This document shows positions 16,468-25,552 of a stretch of DNA of 64,000 nucleotides, one piece after another. A model generated the notes under the pieces. That model had not been told where the DNA came from. It ran no database searches and saw only the letters and a list, made by a program, of their open reading frames with translations. The stretch spans positions 25,098 to 89,097 of the forward strand of contig WQVK01000003.1 in NCBI GenBank assembly GCA_009784025.1, written 5' to 3'. Position 1 is the stretch's first letter, and each line of letters opens with the position of its first letter. This DNA comes from Defluviitaleaceae bacterium. GTDB taxonomy: Bacteria > Bacillota > Clostridia > Lachnospirales > WQUN01. The translations under genes and the position numbers were made by a program.

Positions 16468-17982
16468 TTAAACTTTATCGCCGCGCAAAAAAGAAACCTC
16501 TAGCGGTTTCAACAATCTCTCCATCATTTCCACCTGCACGGCCACTGGGGTGTATGTATCCGCTACGTCATAGGCATTTTGCTGCAAAAACCCCTCGCGT
16601 ATTCTCCGGGCAGCATCTAACAGCTGTTTCTGCAAAGTGGTTAGCCCATCCTGGCCCATCAGCTTCGCCACTTCCAGCAGGCTATTCTCCTCATGCAAAA
16701 CCGCCAGCAGCCGCCTGGCCGCCGGGTGCAGCTGGCAGCCTATAGAATAACTTTGCATCCAGTCTATGGCCGGGTAGTGACGGGCGTAGGCCAGCCGTTT
16801 GTCCAGCGCCCAAAATGTACGCACAAAACGCTTGGTATGCTGTGTCACAGGCTCTGTAAAATCTGCCCCCTGTGGCGATACCGCACCTATTATGGTAATC
16901 GAACCCTCGCTGCCGTTTAGGTTTTTTACATGCCCCGCCCGGCCATAAAATGCCGCCAGCCGCGTGGCCAAATACGCCGGGTAACCCTCCTCTGCCGGGA
17001 TTTCCCCCAAGCGGCCAGAAATCTCTCGCAGGGCCTCTGCCCAGCGAGATGTGGAATCTGCAAACAGCGCCACATGATACCCCATGTCGCGGTAACATTC
17101 TGCAAGGGTGACGCCCGTATAAATACTAGCCTCCCGGGCGGCCACCGGCATGTCAGATGTATTAGCCACCAGCACCGTGCGCGCCAGCAGGGGCTGCCCG
17201 CTGCGAGGGTCTACCAGCCGCGAGAAATCCTCCAGCACCTCGGTCATTTCGTTGCCGCGCTCGCCGCAACCTATGTATATAATCAGGTCTGCATCGCAGT
17301 ATTTTGCCAGCTGATGCTGGGTCATGGTTTTGCCGGTACCAAACCCCCCTGGGATAGCCGCCGTGCCACCCTTAGCTACCGGAAAAAGGCTATCTATCAC
17401 CCGCTGGCCGGTTGTTAGCATTTGCGTGGCCGGCAGCCGCGCCGCCACAGGCCGCGGGCTGCGGATTGGCCAGGTTTGCGTAAGGGAAAGCTCCCGGCCG
17501 CAGGCCAGCGTAACCAGCGCGGCATCGGCATTGTATCGGCCATCTGGGGCGGCGGCCTTTACCAGCCCGGCCACACCAGGCGGGGCCATGGCCTTGAATA
17601 TAATAACCGGGGTTTCCTGCACCGCGGCAAAAACATCCCCGGGGGCAATGGTTTGCCCAGGCTTCACCAGCATTTTCACATAAAATTCCTCCGGCGAATC
17701 GCCCCCAAGCGGCCGCATTATTCCATCAAAAATATTCCCCACAATCCCCGGCCGCAGCCGCACAGCTATGGGCGCACCAAGGCCAAGCACTTCATCTCCC
17801 GGCCTTAGCCCCGCCGTGCTTTCAAATGATTGCACCACCGCAACCCCAGGGCTAAGTGAAATAATCTCACCCGGCAGCCCCCGGGCGGCAACCCTCTCCC
17901 CCAAACAAAACTGCGAACCCGTATGTACCGTCAAAATAGGGCCATTAATGCCCCATATCTTACCACTGCCAGGGAGGGTCAT
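16468..17982 (-). CDS. ntpA: V/A-type ATPase catalytic subunit A, compact
   Basis: A is the catalytic subunit of the V1/A1 head. The P-loop reads [14 protein letters not shown], followed by the catalytic-glutamate region [42 protein letters not shown] and [10 protein letters not shown] near the end. At 504 residues it is shorter than the usual 580-600. Alignment by eye places the loss mainly in the non-homologous bulge, reduced to [20 protein letters not shown], and in the C-terminal helical region. Start ATG 17982 has GGAGGAGG upstream and overlaps the end of the E gene by 23 bases. All catalytic motifs are intact, so it should be active. Confidence 0.95.
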   Translation of the reverse strand: MTLPGSGKIWGINGPILTVHTGSQFCLGERVAARGLPGEIISLSPGVAVVQSFESTAGLRPGDEVLGLGAPIAVRLRPGIVGNIFDGIMRPLGGDSPEEFYVKMLVKPGQTIAPGDVFAAVQETPVIIFKAMAPPGVAGLVKAAAPDGRYNADAALVTLACGRELSLTQTWPIRSPRPVAARLPATQMLTTGQRVIDSLFPVAKGGTAAIPGGFGTGKTMTQHQLAKYCDADLIIYIGCGERGNEMTEVLEDFSRLVDPRSGQPLLARTVLVANTSDMPVAAREASIYTGVTLAECYRDMGYHVALFADSTSRWAEALREISGRLGEIPAEEGYPAYLATRLAAFYGRAGHVKNLNGSEGSITIIGAVSPQGADFTEPVTQHTKRFVRTFWALDKRLAYARHYPAIDWMQSYSIGCQLHPAARRLLAVLHEENSLLEVAKLMGQDGLTTLQKQLLDAARRIREGFLQQNAYDVADTYTPVAVQVEMMERLLKPLEVSFLRGDKV

Positions 17983-18529
17983 CTCCAGCCTCCTCCAGCT
18001 TGGCTTTAAACGTGCAATCTAGGCGGGCTTTGCGGCCTTCTGTAAGCAGCATAAACCCACCTATATAATCATCCTCCCCCGCTTCCACCACAAGCCCTGT
18101 GGCAGCCTCAATCTCCTCCGCAAAATGCATATGCCCAGGAGGAAGAATCACCACCGCAAAACCTACCCCCGCCGCCCTAATACGCCCTAGCAAATAATCC
18201 ATATATTCTGGGCTTTGTGCAAATTCTGTAAGCTCCCCAGCCACCCCCGCCATCAAATCATCCACCAATGCAGCCACAGTGGCATGATAGGCCATTTTTG
18301 CCCGGGCCGTGGCCTGGCTTATTTCGCGGTTGGCATAGCGCGCCAAGTCACGGCTGTGGCCGTCTAGCTTTGACTGCAACTCTTTCTCTGCCATAGCTAG
18401 GCTAACATCTGCCCAGGCCTGCAAATCTTTGGCTTCTTGATGGCGCATACGGCTGGCTTTGGCTTGCAGCTCGTTCATTATGCTGGTAGTAAAATAGGCG
18501 ATTTTTTTGTCCAAAACCTCGGCAACCAT
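17960..18529 (-). CDS. ntpE: V/A-type ATPase peripheral stalk subunit E
   Basis: The 189-residue protein is helical and charged over residues about 1-110 (many KAS/RHQEAK repeats) and ends with a compact domain containing the LIGGFxL-like stretch DDYIGGFMLLTEGRKARLDCTF, characteristic of subunit E (NtpE/AtpE). E pairs with the small G/H coiled coil to form the stator that links the A3B3 head to the membrane subunit I. It overlaps ntpA by 23 bases. The ATG follows CAGGAGCGGTAGCC. A 346-bp gap holding a repeat separates it from subunit F. Confidence 0.85.
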   Translation of the reverse strand: MVAEVLDKKIAYFTTSIMNELQAKASRMRHQEAKDLQAWADVSLAMAEKELQSKLDGHSRDLARYANREISQATARAKMAYHATVAALVDDLMAGVAGELTEFAQSPEYMDYLLGRIRAAGVGFAVVILPPGHMHFAEEIEAATGLVVEAGEDDYIGGFMLLTEGRKARLDCTFKAKLEEAGDDPPWQW

Positions 18530-18875
18530 GGCTACCGCTCCTGTTCTATGTAGTTAATGCTTTCCATTGCGGCCACAAATCCAGCCGCAATAACAAGGCA
18601 TCAAGACATGCTTACACACCAAAACAGCAAAAATCATCCGCTTTGGCACAAATTTCAATAGAGTTCTTCTTAAATTCCAAAAAACGCAATTTCATAAGGT
18701 TCGCCTGGCGAACCCGGCACTCCGTGCCGCCCGGTTTCTTCCAGGTTACCTCAGAAGAAGCAAAAGATTGAAAATGTAACTTTTCCAAAACCCCTACGGG
18801 AATTTCGGAAGAAGTCTAATCTATGCAGCTTGGCAGACACACCGTAGCCAGCTGCAAGAAGTTCCAACCGCAAAA
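18530..18875. other. Repeat-filled gap inside the V-ATPase operon
   Basis: There is no reading frame of note between ntpF and ntpE. The stretch holds a CTTCTTC element (18659-18818) with a nested 55-nt module (18694-18749). Genes of this operon otherwise overlap or abut, so the gap is out of character and probably reflects insertion. Confidence 0.6.
18659..18818. repeat. CTTCTTC element with nested 55-nt module
   Basis: The left end TAGAGTTCTTCTTAAATT and right end AATTTCGGAAGAAGTCTA are inverted. Inside, a module (18694-18749, from ATAAGGTTCGCC to CCAGGTTAC) is the reverse complement of the one at 142-197 and 50470-50525. It interrupts the ATTTC|AGAAGAA junction seen intact at 5725-5775. 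Confidence 0.65.
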
Positions 18876-19070
18876 TCACCCCAGCACAACCACCAGCGGA
18901 ACTCTCTCCCGCAACCAACCAGCTGCATCTGCCAGCCCTCCGGCCACCACCAGCAGCCCAACCCCGCTAAAATCCTCCGCACTAACATCCTCTATCAACC
19001 TACAATCCACCCCCACCAGCCGCAGCCTATCAAAAACCGCAGCATCATCCACCAGGGCAAGAACCTTCAT
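18876..19070 (-). CDS. ntpF: V/A-type ATPase subunit F, short
   Basis: A 64-residue reading frame begins MKVLALVDDAAVFDRLRLVG, matching the start of subunit F (xKIxVIGDxDTVxGFRLxG), and has LLVVAGGLADAA where F has its ITEE helix. Family members are about 100 residues; here the frame stops after PLVVVLG, before the usual C-terminal helix that inserts into the head. F sits on the central rotor shaft with D. It overlaps the ntpK stop, and its operon position between K and E agrees with F. The short length may be natural or result from decay; another element lies 57 bp downstream. Confidence 0.6.
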   Translation of the reverse strand: MKVLALVDDAAVFDRLRLVGVDCRLIEDVSAEDFSGVGLLVVAGGLADAAGWLRERVPLVVVLG

Positions 19071-19480
19071 TATACCCGCCCCAAAATCATAAACGAAACC
19101 AGCAGCCCGTAAATAGCAATGCCTTCTGCCATGGCCACAAAAATCATAGCCTTGCCAAAGTTATTTTCATTCTCGCTGATAGCCCCAATAGCCGCCGCAG
19201 CCGCAGAACTTACCGCAATGCCAGTGCCCACAGCTCCAAGCCCGGTGGCCAAAGCCGCCGCAATAAAAGCCGCAGCCACATTAACATCCCCCGCGCCCCC
19301 AGCAACCTCCGCCCCAAGTACCCGCCCAGAGAAAATCAAAGAAGCCGCCACCAAAAAAACCACCACAAACCCGCCAACATTTAACCCCAACGCGAGTTTC
19401 CCCCGCCTGCGCCCCCCAAGATAAAAATAGCCAAGCGGCAAAAAAAACACCAAAGCAAACAAAAATAAAATAATTGCCAT
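19070..19480 (-). CDS. ntpK: V/A-type ATPase membrane ring subunit K (proteolipid)
   Basis: The protein of about 136 residues has four predicted helices. The C-terminal pair forms the rotor hairpin, with a Gly/Ala-rich helix (ALATGLGAVGTGIAVSSAAA) and the ion-binding Glu in AMAEGIAIYGLL. The N-terminal two helices lack a carboxylate, as in several clostridial K subunits. The start is ATG 19480, because GAGGTG lies just upstream; a GTG 12 bases earlier is less likely. K subunits form the c-ring driven by H+ or Na+; the classic Na+ ligands cannot be assigned confidently. Its stop overlaps the F start. Confidence 0.9.
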   Translation of the reverse strand: MAIILFLFALVFFLPLGYFYLGGRRRGKLALGLNVGGFVVVFLVAASLIFSGRVLGAEVAGGAGDVNVAAAFIAAALATGLGAVGTGIAVSSAAAAAIGAISENENNFGKAMIFVAMAEGIAIYGLLVSFMILGRV

Positions 19481-19500
19481 ATAGCACCTCACATTATATT

Positions 19501-19580
19501 TAAACCGTTAGAGGCTCTGCCCCCGGCACCTCCAAAAACTTTAAAATCTTTTTGCTTCTTTTTTTTCAAAAAAAGAAAGG
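19501..19580. repeat. CCGTCAGAGGC repeat (diverged)
   Basis: TAAACCGTTAGAGGCTCTGCCCCCGG is followed by a CTTCTTTTTTTTCAAAAAAAGAA stem. It overlaps the 3' end of ntpI, whose last residues FFEKKEAKRF are encoded within it. Confidence 0.6.
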
Positions 19581-21466
19581 GGGTGCTGGCTGGCCTGGAA
19601 CTGCGCGTTCTGTTCGCCCAAGCGCCCAGGGGCGAAGGCCTGCGGCTTTATCTCCTCGCCGCCACCTGTGTAAAATCGGCTGAAAATTTCGTAGAAATCT
19701 AGGCGTAGGGCTTGGATGCCCACTAGCAGTCCTTCTATGCTTAAAACTAAGGCGTTGCCTAGTATGAATATTATGATATTTCCCATTCCGGCTGCGCCTT
19801 GGGCAAGCTGTAGTACCACATGCATCATGCCGGCATGGCTTATGGCGAATGCGCCCACTCGCACGAAAGATATTGTGTTGGTGGCGTAGGTTAGCAGGGT
19901 TTCGAAGGTTTCTATGGCGGTGCTGAATAGAAATTGGCCTACGCCGCCTGCTGGCAGGATTTTTTTGCCGGCCATTGCGTGGCCTAGCGGACGTTTTAAA
20001 GCCACAAAAACCAGGGGAATGGCCGCAACTGTAGCCACCGCCCATGTAAAGCCCTGGCCGCCCACAAGCCGCAGCCCAAGCCATACCACGCCTGCGTAAA
20101 ACAAAAACCCAGCCACCCCATTAGCACCAAACAATAAATCTTCGTAGCGGCGCTGGCGCAGGGCGTTATACATATAAAACAGCATGGCCAGCACTATAAG
20201 GAAAACCCCCAGTAACACCGCGAAGATAAGTGTCTGGTTGATACTGGCCACAGGGCGCATCCATAAAGCCGGCAAAATATCCTCCCGCCCAAAGATGCTG
20301 CCATATAAAAACCCAAACACAACCGCGCTGCCGCCCACTACGGCCATGATTCCACCCAAGGCAAGCCCTTTATTATAATACAGAAACAGCCCCAACAGCC
20401 CTATAACCAGCCCATGCCCCACATCCCCAAACATAAGCCCAAACAGTAGCGTGTAGGTAACTGCCAGCAGCGGCGTTGGGTCAACTTCGCCGTATTTTGG
20501 CAGGCCGTATAGCCTTGTAAAAAACTCGAACTGCCGGATTATTAACGGGTTTTTTAGCAGGGTTGGCGGGGTGGATTTTTCTTCTGGGAAAAGGGTTAGC
20601 ACTGCTAGGTTGTCGTGAGTTATTTCTTCCTCTAGCTGCTTTGCGTCTGTGGCTGCCATCCAGCCCGCAAAACTGAATATCCGGCGATTTTTGCTTAGGG
20701 CGGCGTATTTTTTCACATCAAAGCTGGCGTATAAGCTTTGCACGCGCTGGCAAGCAATTGCCAGGCGTTGCGGCTTGAGGCCGGGCGTGATGTTTAAAAA
20801 AATTTCTTGGGTTAGGCGGGTTACTTCTTTTTGCAGGGAATCATATTCTTGCTGCAGCCCGGCTAGGGGCTTCGGCGGCAGCTTTGCCGCTTCGAAACCC
20901 AGCGCCGCAAATATGGAGTCTATGCTGTTATAGTCTGAGGCGGGGGTAAAGTACGCCCCCCAAACCAGCTGGGCGTCGCGCTTAGCTGTTATGAAAATTA
21001 TCCGGGAATCCTCTTGCATAAATTTTTCGTATTTTCGGTAATTTACCAGGCTCATGTTGCCTATTTTGCAATGGACGGCCTCTAGCCCCGCCAGGGCATG
21101 AATGTTTAGCTGCGGGAAGTTTTCGTAGGTGGTTATATGGCTTGCGGTTTCTGCCAGCTGTGTTTCTAGCTGGCGCAGGCTCTGGTTGCGTTGCTCGTAT
21201 GCTTGCATCACTGCCTCTACCAGATTAACCGCTTCTGACGCGGCCATTGGCCTATGGAAAATTGGCGGCGGAGGGATTAGCCCGGCCAGTTTTTCGGCCT
21301 TTTGTAGGGTGAGGGCATATGGGTTTAGCGAGATAAAGGGCTCTGTAATGCCCTGCCGCGCCGCAGGGCGCAGCTGGATATGATAGCGGCTTAGGTAGCG
21401 CTGTATCACATGGTTCATGCTACCGATATGCCCGGTTATGCTTATGTATTGCATTTTGGCTATCAT
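19541..21466 (-). CDS. ntpI: V/A-type ATPase membrane subunit I (a-type)
   Basis: The 641-residue protein has a cytoplasmic N-terminal half (about residues 1-310, with coiled-coil segments) and a C-terminal half of about eight membrane helices. TLLFGLMFGDVGHGLVIG is the strongly conserved first-helix motif, and the essential Arg of the ion half-channels is expected in the TISFVRVGAFAISHAG helix. It couples ion flow through the K ring to rotation and anchors the E-G stalks. Its extreme C-terminus (ending SFFEKKEAKRF) is encoded by repeat-like sequence at 19541-19580. It lies between C and K in the operon. Confidence 0.94.
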   Translation of the reverse strand: MIAKMQYISITGHIGSMNHVIQRYLSRYHIQLRPAARQGITEPFISLNPYALTLQKAEKLAGLIPPPPIFHRPMAASEAVNLVEAVMQAYEQRNQSLRQLETQLAETASHITTYENFPQLNIHALAGLEAVHCKIGNMSLVNYRKYEKFMQEDSRIIFITAKRDAQLVWGAYFTPASDYNSIDSIFAALGFEAAKLPPKPLAGLQQEYDSLQKEVTRLTQEIFLNITPGLKPQRLAIACQRVQSLYASFDVKKYAALSKNRRIFSFAGWMAATDAKQLEEEITHDNLAVLTLFPEEKSTPPTLLKNPLIIRQFEFFTRLYGLPKYGEVDPTPLLAVTYTLLFGLMFGDVGHGLVIGLLGLFLYYNKGLALGGIMAVVGGSAVVFGFLYGSIFGREDILPALWMRPVASINQTLIFAVLLGVFLIVLAMLFYMYNALRQRRYEDLLFGANGVAGFLFYAGVVWLGLRLVGGQGFTWAVATVAAIPLVFVALKRPLGHAMAGKKILPAGGVGQFLFSTAIETFETLLTYATNTISFVRVGAFAISHAGMMHVVLQLAQGAAGMGNIIIFILGNALVLSIEGLLVGIQALRLDFYEIFSRFYTGGGEEIKPQAFAPGRLGEQNAQFQASQHPLSFFEKKEAKRF

Positions 21467-21501
21467 CCGCTCACATCCTTTGTATTTGGAACACGGTAGT
21501 T

Positions 21502-21615
21502 ATACTAATTTCAAACTAGAACAATAAATTGGAGCGGCACCCTAAAACGCCGAGATAAGATGTTTTAGGGCAAACTTGCCGCGAACAATGAGGCGATTTT
21601 AATTTAGGTTGGTAT
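21502..21615. repeat. MITE-like element, ATACTAATTTC family (copy 2)
   Basis: It is the best match to 335-448: ends ATACTAATTTCAAACTAGAAC and AATTTAGGTTGGTAT, interior GGAGCGGCACCCTAAAACGCC and GTTTTAGGGCAAACTTGCCGC. Its right end abuts the TAA stop codon of ntpC (21615-21617). Confidence 0.75.
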
Positions 21616-22289
21616 TAAGCAATATTTCCTTTTCTGGTGTTTTCCATTATTGCGCTTATCTTCCTTGATTCTAGATATTTTTCAAACAAATACCCGCATA
21701 GGGGGATTATCGTATTTGGGTGCTTTCGGCTTTCATTGCGGTATTTTTGCTGCATGGCGGTGGCCAGCCTATGCTCTGCGTGGTTAAAATCTGGGAAAAC
21801 ACCGGCATATTTGCTGCCAGAAACCTCCTCTAGCAACCCGGAAACACCCTTGGTCATGGCCATTTTCTTAATAAACCCGCTGCCTAAGGGAATCAAATGC
21901 CCAAAAATCTCCTGGCCATCCACCCCAAAGCTATGCTTTAACCGGTACATCCACAGGATGTTGCGCAAATCTATTTCCATTGCCAAAATCGCCCCCAAAG
22001 CATGGCCACGGGGGATTTCCCGCCATAGAGACAGGTAAAAATCTACGCCCATATCCCCTTCTGCAAGCCCATGCCCTAGCTTGGTTATGATGTTTTTCGC
22101 CCACCGTTCATGTATGTGGCAGGCCAGCTTGCGGGCATCTTCTAGCACCGCAGCATGGCCGCAATGAGGGTTATCTCTTAGCCATATCTTCTGCCCAGCG
22201 GTGGCCATGCGAGTTAGGGCTTGGTAGCCTGCAGCGGTCAGCAGCCTTGCGGCCATTGCCCTTGCCTTCACATTAGCCGAGTACATCAT
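21615..22289 (-). CDS. ntpC: V/A-type ATPase subunit C (AC39-like), compact
   Basis: C is the socket between the rotor shaft and the K ring. The protein has about 224 residues from ATG 22289 (MMYSANVKARAMAARLL). I chose this start because GGGAGAAAA lies upstream and the longer frame would overlap the preceding coiled-coil gene by 89 bases. An EIDLRNILWMYRLKH segment and a C-terminal IIPLCGYLFEKYLESRKI are typical of AC39/NtpC repeats. The usual length is about 320-350 residues, so this is a reduced version, apparently missing one internal helical repeat. It stops at TAA joined to a MITE-like element. Confidence 0.78.
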   Translation of the reverse strand: MMYSANVKARAMAARLLTAAGYQALTRMATAGQKIWLRDNPHCGHAAVLEDARKLACHIHERWAKNIITKLGHGLAEGDMGVDFYLSLWREIPRGHALGAILAMEIDLRNILWMYRLKHSFGVDGQEIFGHLIPLGSGFIKKMAMTKGVSGLLEEVSGSKYAGVFPDFNHAEHRLATAMQQKYRNESRKHPNTIIPLCGYLFEKYLESRKISAIMENTRKGNIA

Positions 22290-22581
22290 GGAAAATTTTC
22301 TCCCGCCAGGTTTTTTTGTTTTCTGCCATGCTTTGCTTAAAGGCTTCCGCTTTTTCGGCAAAATTCGCTTCTATTTCCATTATGCGCTGGGCTAGGTCTG
22401 CCTCTGCGCTGCGGCTTATTTCTGCCATTTTGCTTTCTGCCTGGGCTTTAAGCTGTTTTATTTTGGCTGTTAGCTGAGTCTCTGCATCTTGCCGTTGGGC
22501 GGTTTTTTCCCGCAGCATGGCTTGCATTGCCTCTTGGGCATCTTGCTCGATTGCCAATAATTTACTGGTTATTTTATCCAT
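22273..22581 (-). CDS. V/A-type ATPase stalk subunit G/H (coiled coil)
   Basis: This 102-residue protein is a continuous predicted coiled coil rich in Ala, Glu, Lys and Gln (AEADLAQRIMEIEANF). The size, composition and position just before ntpC agree with the small stator subunit G (also called H) that pairs with E. Sequence identity in this family is too low for a firm call by eye. It overlaps the ntpC start by 17 bases. Confidence 0.65.
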   Translation of the reverse strand: MDKITSKLLAIEQDAQEAMQAMLREKTAQRQDAETQLTAKIKQLKAQAESKMAEISRSAEADLAQRIMEIEANFAEKAEAFKQSMAENKKTWREKIFHDVLG

Positions 22582-22613
22582 ATCTGCATTTTAACATCAA
22601 TTGGAAAAAATTG

Positions 22614-23042
22614 CTAGTCCCCAAATGTAAGTTTCATTTTTTTTATGGCGCGGTAGCTAATCACATCCAAATGGTTGCGAAACTCCCCCATGCGAAAATT
22701 TAAATACCCTTCAATATGTAAAACCCGGCTACCACGCAAAAACCCCTTTAACCGCTTGACTTCCCGCTGGTGTACAGGCGTGCCCTGCAGCCCAAGCGCC
22801 AGTTCCATAAGCTTGGGAGAATGGCCGTAAAGCGGGTTCTCCAGCGCCACAAGCTGCTGCAAAAACCCACAAACCCGCCCCACAACCTCTGTCGTATCCC
22901 CATTCTCCCAGGCCAGCTGCACCCCAAAAACCTGCCCCCCACTACGCCACTTAGCCCACAACAGCCTAACCAGCCCAAAATCCCGAGCAAAATCATAAAG
23001 CTGCCTATCAAACCCAACAGTATAAATAGTGAGCCTCTTCAC
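22614..23042 (-). CDS. YtxC-like protein, short
   Basis: The 142-residue protein is the first gene of the V-ATPase operon. Its C-terminal third (ILHIEGYLNFRMGEF-like, here VLHIEGYLNFRMGEF, then HLDVISYRAIKKMKL) recalls the sporulation-associated YtxC family, where an EGFxxFRLxxY motif is conserved. YtxC proteins are usually about twice this length, so this would be a truncated or N-terminally reduced form. The relation is by eye and needs a profile search. The coding strand is G/T-rich. If it is not YtxC, it is an unknown protein linked to V-ATPase genes. Confidence 0.45.
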   Translation of the reverse strand: MKRLTIYTVGFDRQLYDFARDFGLVRLLWAKWRSGGQVFGVQLAWENGDTTEVVGRVCGFLQQLVALENPLYGHSPKLMELALGLQGTPVHQREVKRLKGFLRGSRVLHIEGYLNFRMGEFRNHLDVISYRAIKKMKLTFGD

Positions 23043-23121
23043 ATAAATCAGCCCCCTTCGTTGCGATATGGACTATTTTATGCGGGTTGCTTGTGTAAGT
23101 TATCTTGTATAGTGAAATAAT

Positions 23122-23200
23122 TTAAACCGTGGGGCTTCGCCCCACACCCCCTTCTTTTTTTGTAAAAAAAGAAGCAAAAAATTTTTAATTTTTTATTTGG
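23122..23200. repeat. CCGTCAGAGGC-family variant
   Basis: TTAAACCGTGGGGCTTCGCCCCACACCCC is followed by CTTCTTTTTTTGTAAAAAAAGAAG. The same tail appears at 57660-57700 and at 55836-55855. With the pair 23271-23320 it fills the 388-bp spacer before helD. Confidence 0.6.
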
Positions 23201-23270
23201 GCAAGAATGGCGGATTTACAGGCTTCTCTTGGTTTCCATTGCTTGTAAAAGGGGCTTTTTGGCGTAAATG

Positions 23271-23320
23271 TGGTACCATACGGTACCATTTTCCCTGATT
23301 TATGGTACCGTATGGTACCA
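23271..23320. repeat. TGGTACC palindrome pair (copy 3), inverted
   Basis: TGGTACCATACGGTACCA at 23271-23288 and its reverse complement at 23303-23320 have a 14-nt spacer. An upstream block GGCGGATTTACAGGCTT resembles flanks of copies 2, 4 and 5. Confidence 0.8.
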
Positions 23321-23372
23321 TTTTTTGTACTACTCCTATTAAAATGTCAGCATTTTTGCCGCTACTATAAAC

Positions 23373-23401
23373 TTGAAATTCATTCAAATCCATAGTATAA
23401 C
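23373..23401 (+). promoter_or_regulatory. Candidate promoter of helD
   Basis: TTGAAA at 23373-23378 and TATAAC at 23396-23401 have 17-nt spacing, 30 bp upstream of the helD ATG. Confidence 0.55.
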
Positions 23402-23431
23402 AGTATTAGCTACATTTGAAGGAGATAATAT

Positions 23432-25552
23432 ATGCAAAATGAAGAGCTTAAGCTTTCGCAGGTTACAGATGTTATTATAGAGAAAATTTCTAGCCTCACG
23501 GAAGGGCTGGCAGGGAAGCGCGCAGAGGTACTAGACACCCATACGGCCATGTGGAAAGAAGCCCGAACAGTGTTGCGGGATTTTGATGATGTGGCAGATT
23601 TGAGCGTTTTTACAGAAGATTTAGCCCAAAGCCAGAAGCAGTACGCCCATACCAGCGTAGAGCTTAATAAGCTTAAAAAGATTTTGGGTTCCCCTTACTT
23701 TGCCCGTATAGATTTTTTGGAAGATGGAGAGCAGCCAGAGCAGATATATATCGGGCGGCATTCTGTGTACGAAGATAAGAAGTTGCTGTACCATGTTTAC
23801 GATTGGCGTGCGCCCATTTCGTCATTGTATTACGACCATGGTGTGGGGCGAGCGTCTTTTTTCGTGCCCGGCACAGGGGCAGAAATTGAGGGCGAAATCA
23901 GCCTAAAGCGGCAGTATCAGATAGAAAAAGGCAAGCTGGTATACATGTTTGACAACGAGCTGGCCGTAGATGATGAAATACTGCGGCGCGAGTTATCAAA
24001 AGCCAGCGACGCCCATATCAAGACGATTATAAACACCATACAGGCAGAACAAAACCGTGCCATCCGGGCGGATGCCTCCCATGTGCTGGTGCTGGGCGCG
24101 GCGGGCAGCGGCAAAACATCTGTGGGGCTGCATAGGCTGGCCTATTTGCTGTATCGCGACAGAGACAGCCTCACATCTGCCAAGGTACGTATTTTTTCGC
24201 CCAGCGCGGTTTTTTCGTCGTATATTGAAGGCATAATCCCAGAGCTTGGGGAAGAAGATGTGCTTAACCTAGACTTCCCATCACTGCTAGAAATGCAAAA
24301 CAGCCGCCCATTTTTCGGGCTTTACGAGCAAATTGACTACCTAACAACGGCAAAAAAAGATGCCACCCGCCGCAACTGGCTACGCCATAAATGTTCGCCA
24401 GCCTTCCTAGACGCCCTAGAAACCTCTGTTGCAGGTTACAGCCCGGTTTTTGAAGACGTAACCTTCATCCAAGATATTGTCTGCCCGAAAGAGCGCTTAA
24501 GCGCTCTTTACCAAGACCGCACCGCCGCCAGCAACCTATCCGGTAAAACCAACCGGGTCACATCCTATGTACACCAGGCCTACGAAGAATATTTCAAGGC
24601 CAACCGCGACAAAATCACCGCATTTTACGACAACCTCCACGACGACACCTTCAGCGACGACGAAATCCGCTCGAAGTTTGACCAAGAAAAAAGCATAGTA
24701 TTCTCAGACCTTTTCAACCGCCTACAGCCCACCGCGAGGCGATTATATGAGCGACACCTACAAAACTGGGCAAAGGAACACGGCCTAGAAATGAAAATAA
24801 ACCGCGATGCCCTAAAAATGGAAAAACTCTACTACGAAGACGCCCTAGCCCTAATGTACACAGATATCCTAATAGGCCGCATAAAACCAGACAAAAGCGT
24901 GCGCCACATCCTGCTAGACGAAGCCCAAGACCTAAGCCACCTACACCACCGCATACTAAAGCGCATGTACACAGCCAGCCATTTCACCGTATTGGCAGAT
25001 ACCAACCAAGCCCTGTACAGCGAAATAAACATCACCAACCCCAGCGAACTTACTTCCCTATACCCCCAAGCCAACCTATTCAAGCTAGAAAAAAGCTACC
25101 GCTCTACCTACGAAATAACCAACTTCGCAGCAAAATTCCTACCCAAAAGCGTAATGGAGCCAGGCGTATTCGCACGCCACGGCCAAGAACCAGCAATAAT
25201 AAAAACCCAAAACCCATACGCCGCCATACTAGACATACTAGCAGAACTGCCAGGGGATTTTATGACAGCAGGCGTACTCTTGCCCACAGACATCGAAGCA
25301 AAAGCCTTTCACAAGCAGCTAAAATCCCTATGGCATAATCCGGCCCGCCCCGTACAACTAATCTCCGGCGAAACCCATACCTTCGCCCCAGGGGTAATGG
25401 TAATGGCCGTACCCTACGCCAAAGGCCTGGAATTCGACGCTGTAATCTGCCCCGCCCACAACGCCCCAGCCCTACAAGGGGCAGATGGCCACAAGTTAAT
25501 GTACCTGATATGCACGCGCGCGTTGCATAGGTTGTATTTGTTAGAGCATTAA
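23432..25552 (+). CDS. helD: HelD-type UvrD/Rep superfamily 1 helicase
   Basis: The 706-residue protein has an N-terminal coiled-coil arm (about residues 1-90), then Walker A LGAAGSGKTS near residues 220-229. DEAQDL (motif II), a FTVLADTNQALY segment and motif VI near the C-terminus (LMYLICTRALHRLYLLEH) follow. This arrangement matches HelD of Gram-positive bacteria, an RNA polymerase-associated motor that releases stalled or post-termination polymerase. DNA helicase IV-like function is the alternative. The start has AAGGAGA upstream. The coding strand changes abruptly from mixed to A/C-rich near 24,230. The TAA stop is also the start of a TAAAACCGTCAGAGG element. Confidence 0.9.
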   Translation: MQNEELKLSQVTDVIIEKISSLTEGLAGKRAEVLDTHTAMWKEARTVLRDFDDVADLSVFTEDLAQSQKQYAHTSVELNKLKKILGSPYFARIDFLEDGEQPEQIYIGRHSVYEDKKLLYHVYDWRAPISSLYYDHGVGRASFFVPGTGAEIEGEISLKRQYQIEKGKLVYMFDNELAVDDEILRRELSKASDAHIKTIINTIQAEQNRAIRADASHVLVLGAAGSGKTSVGLHRLAYLLYRDRDSLTSAKVRIFSPSAVFSSYIEGIIPELGEEDVLNLDFPSLLEMQNSRPFFGLYEQIDYLTTAKKDATRRNWLRHKCSPAFLDALETSVAGYSPVFEDVTFIQDIVCPKERLSALYQDRTAASNLSGKTNRVTSYVHQAYEEYFKANRDKITAFYDNLHDDTFSDDEIRSKFDQEKSIVFSDLFNRLQPTARRLYERHLQNWAKEHGLEMKINRDALKMEKLYYEDALALMYTDILIGRIKPDKSVRHILLDEAQDLSHLHHRILKRMYTASHFTVLADTNQALYSEINITNPSELTSLYPQANLFKLEKSYRSTYEITNFAAKFLPKSVMEPGVFARHGQEPAIIKTQNPYAAILDILAELPGDFMTAGVLLPTDIEAKAFHKQLKSLWHNPARPVQLISGETHTFAPGVMVMAVPYAKGLEFDAVICPAHNAPALQGADGHKLMYLICTRALHRLYLLEH

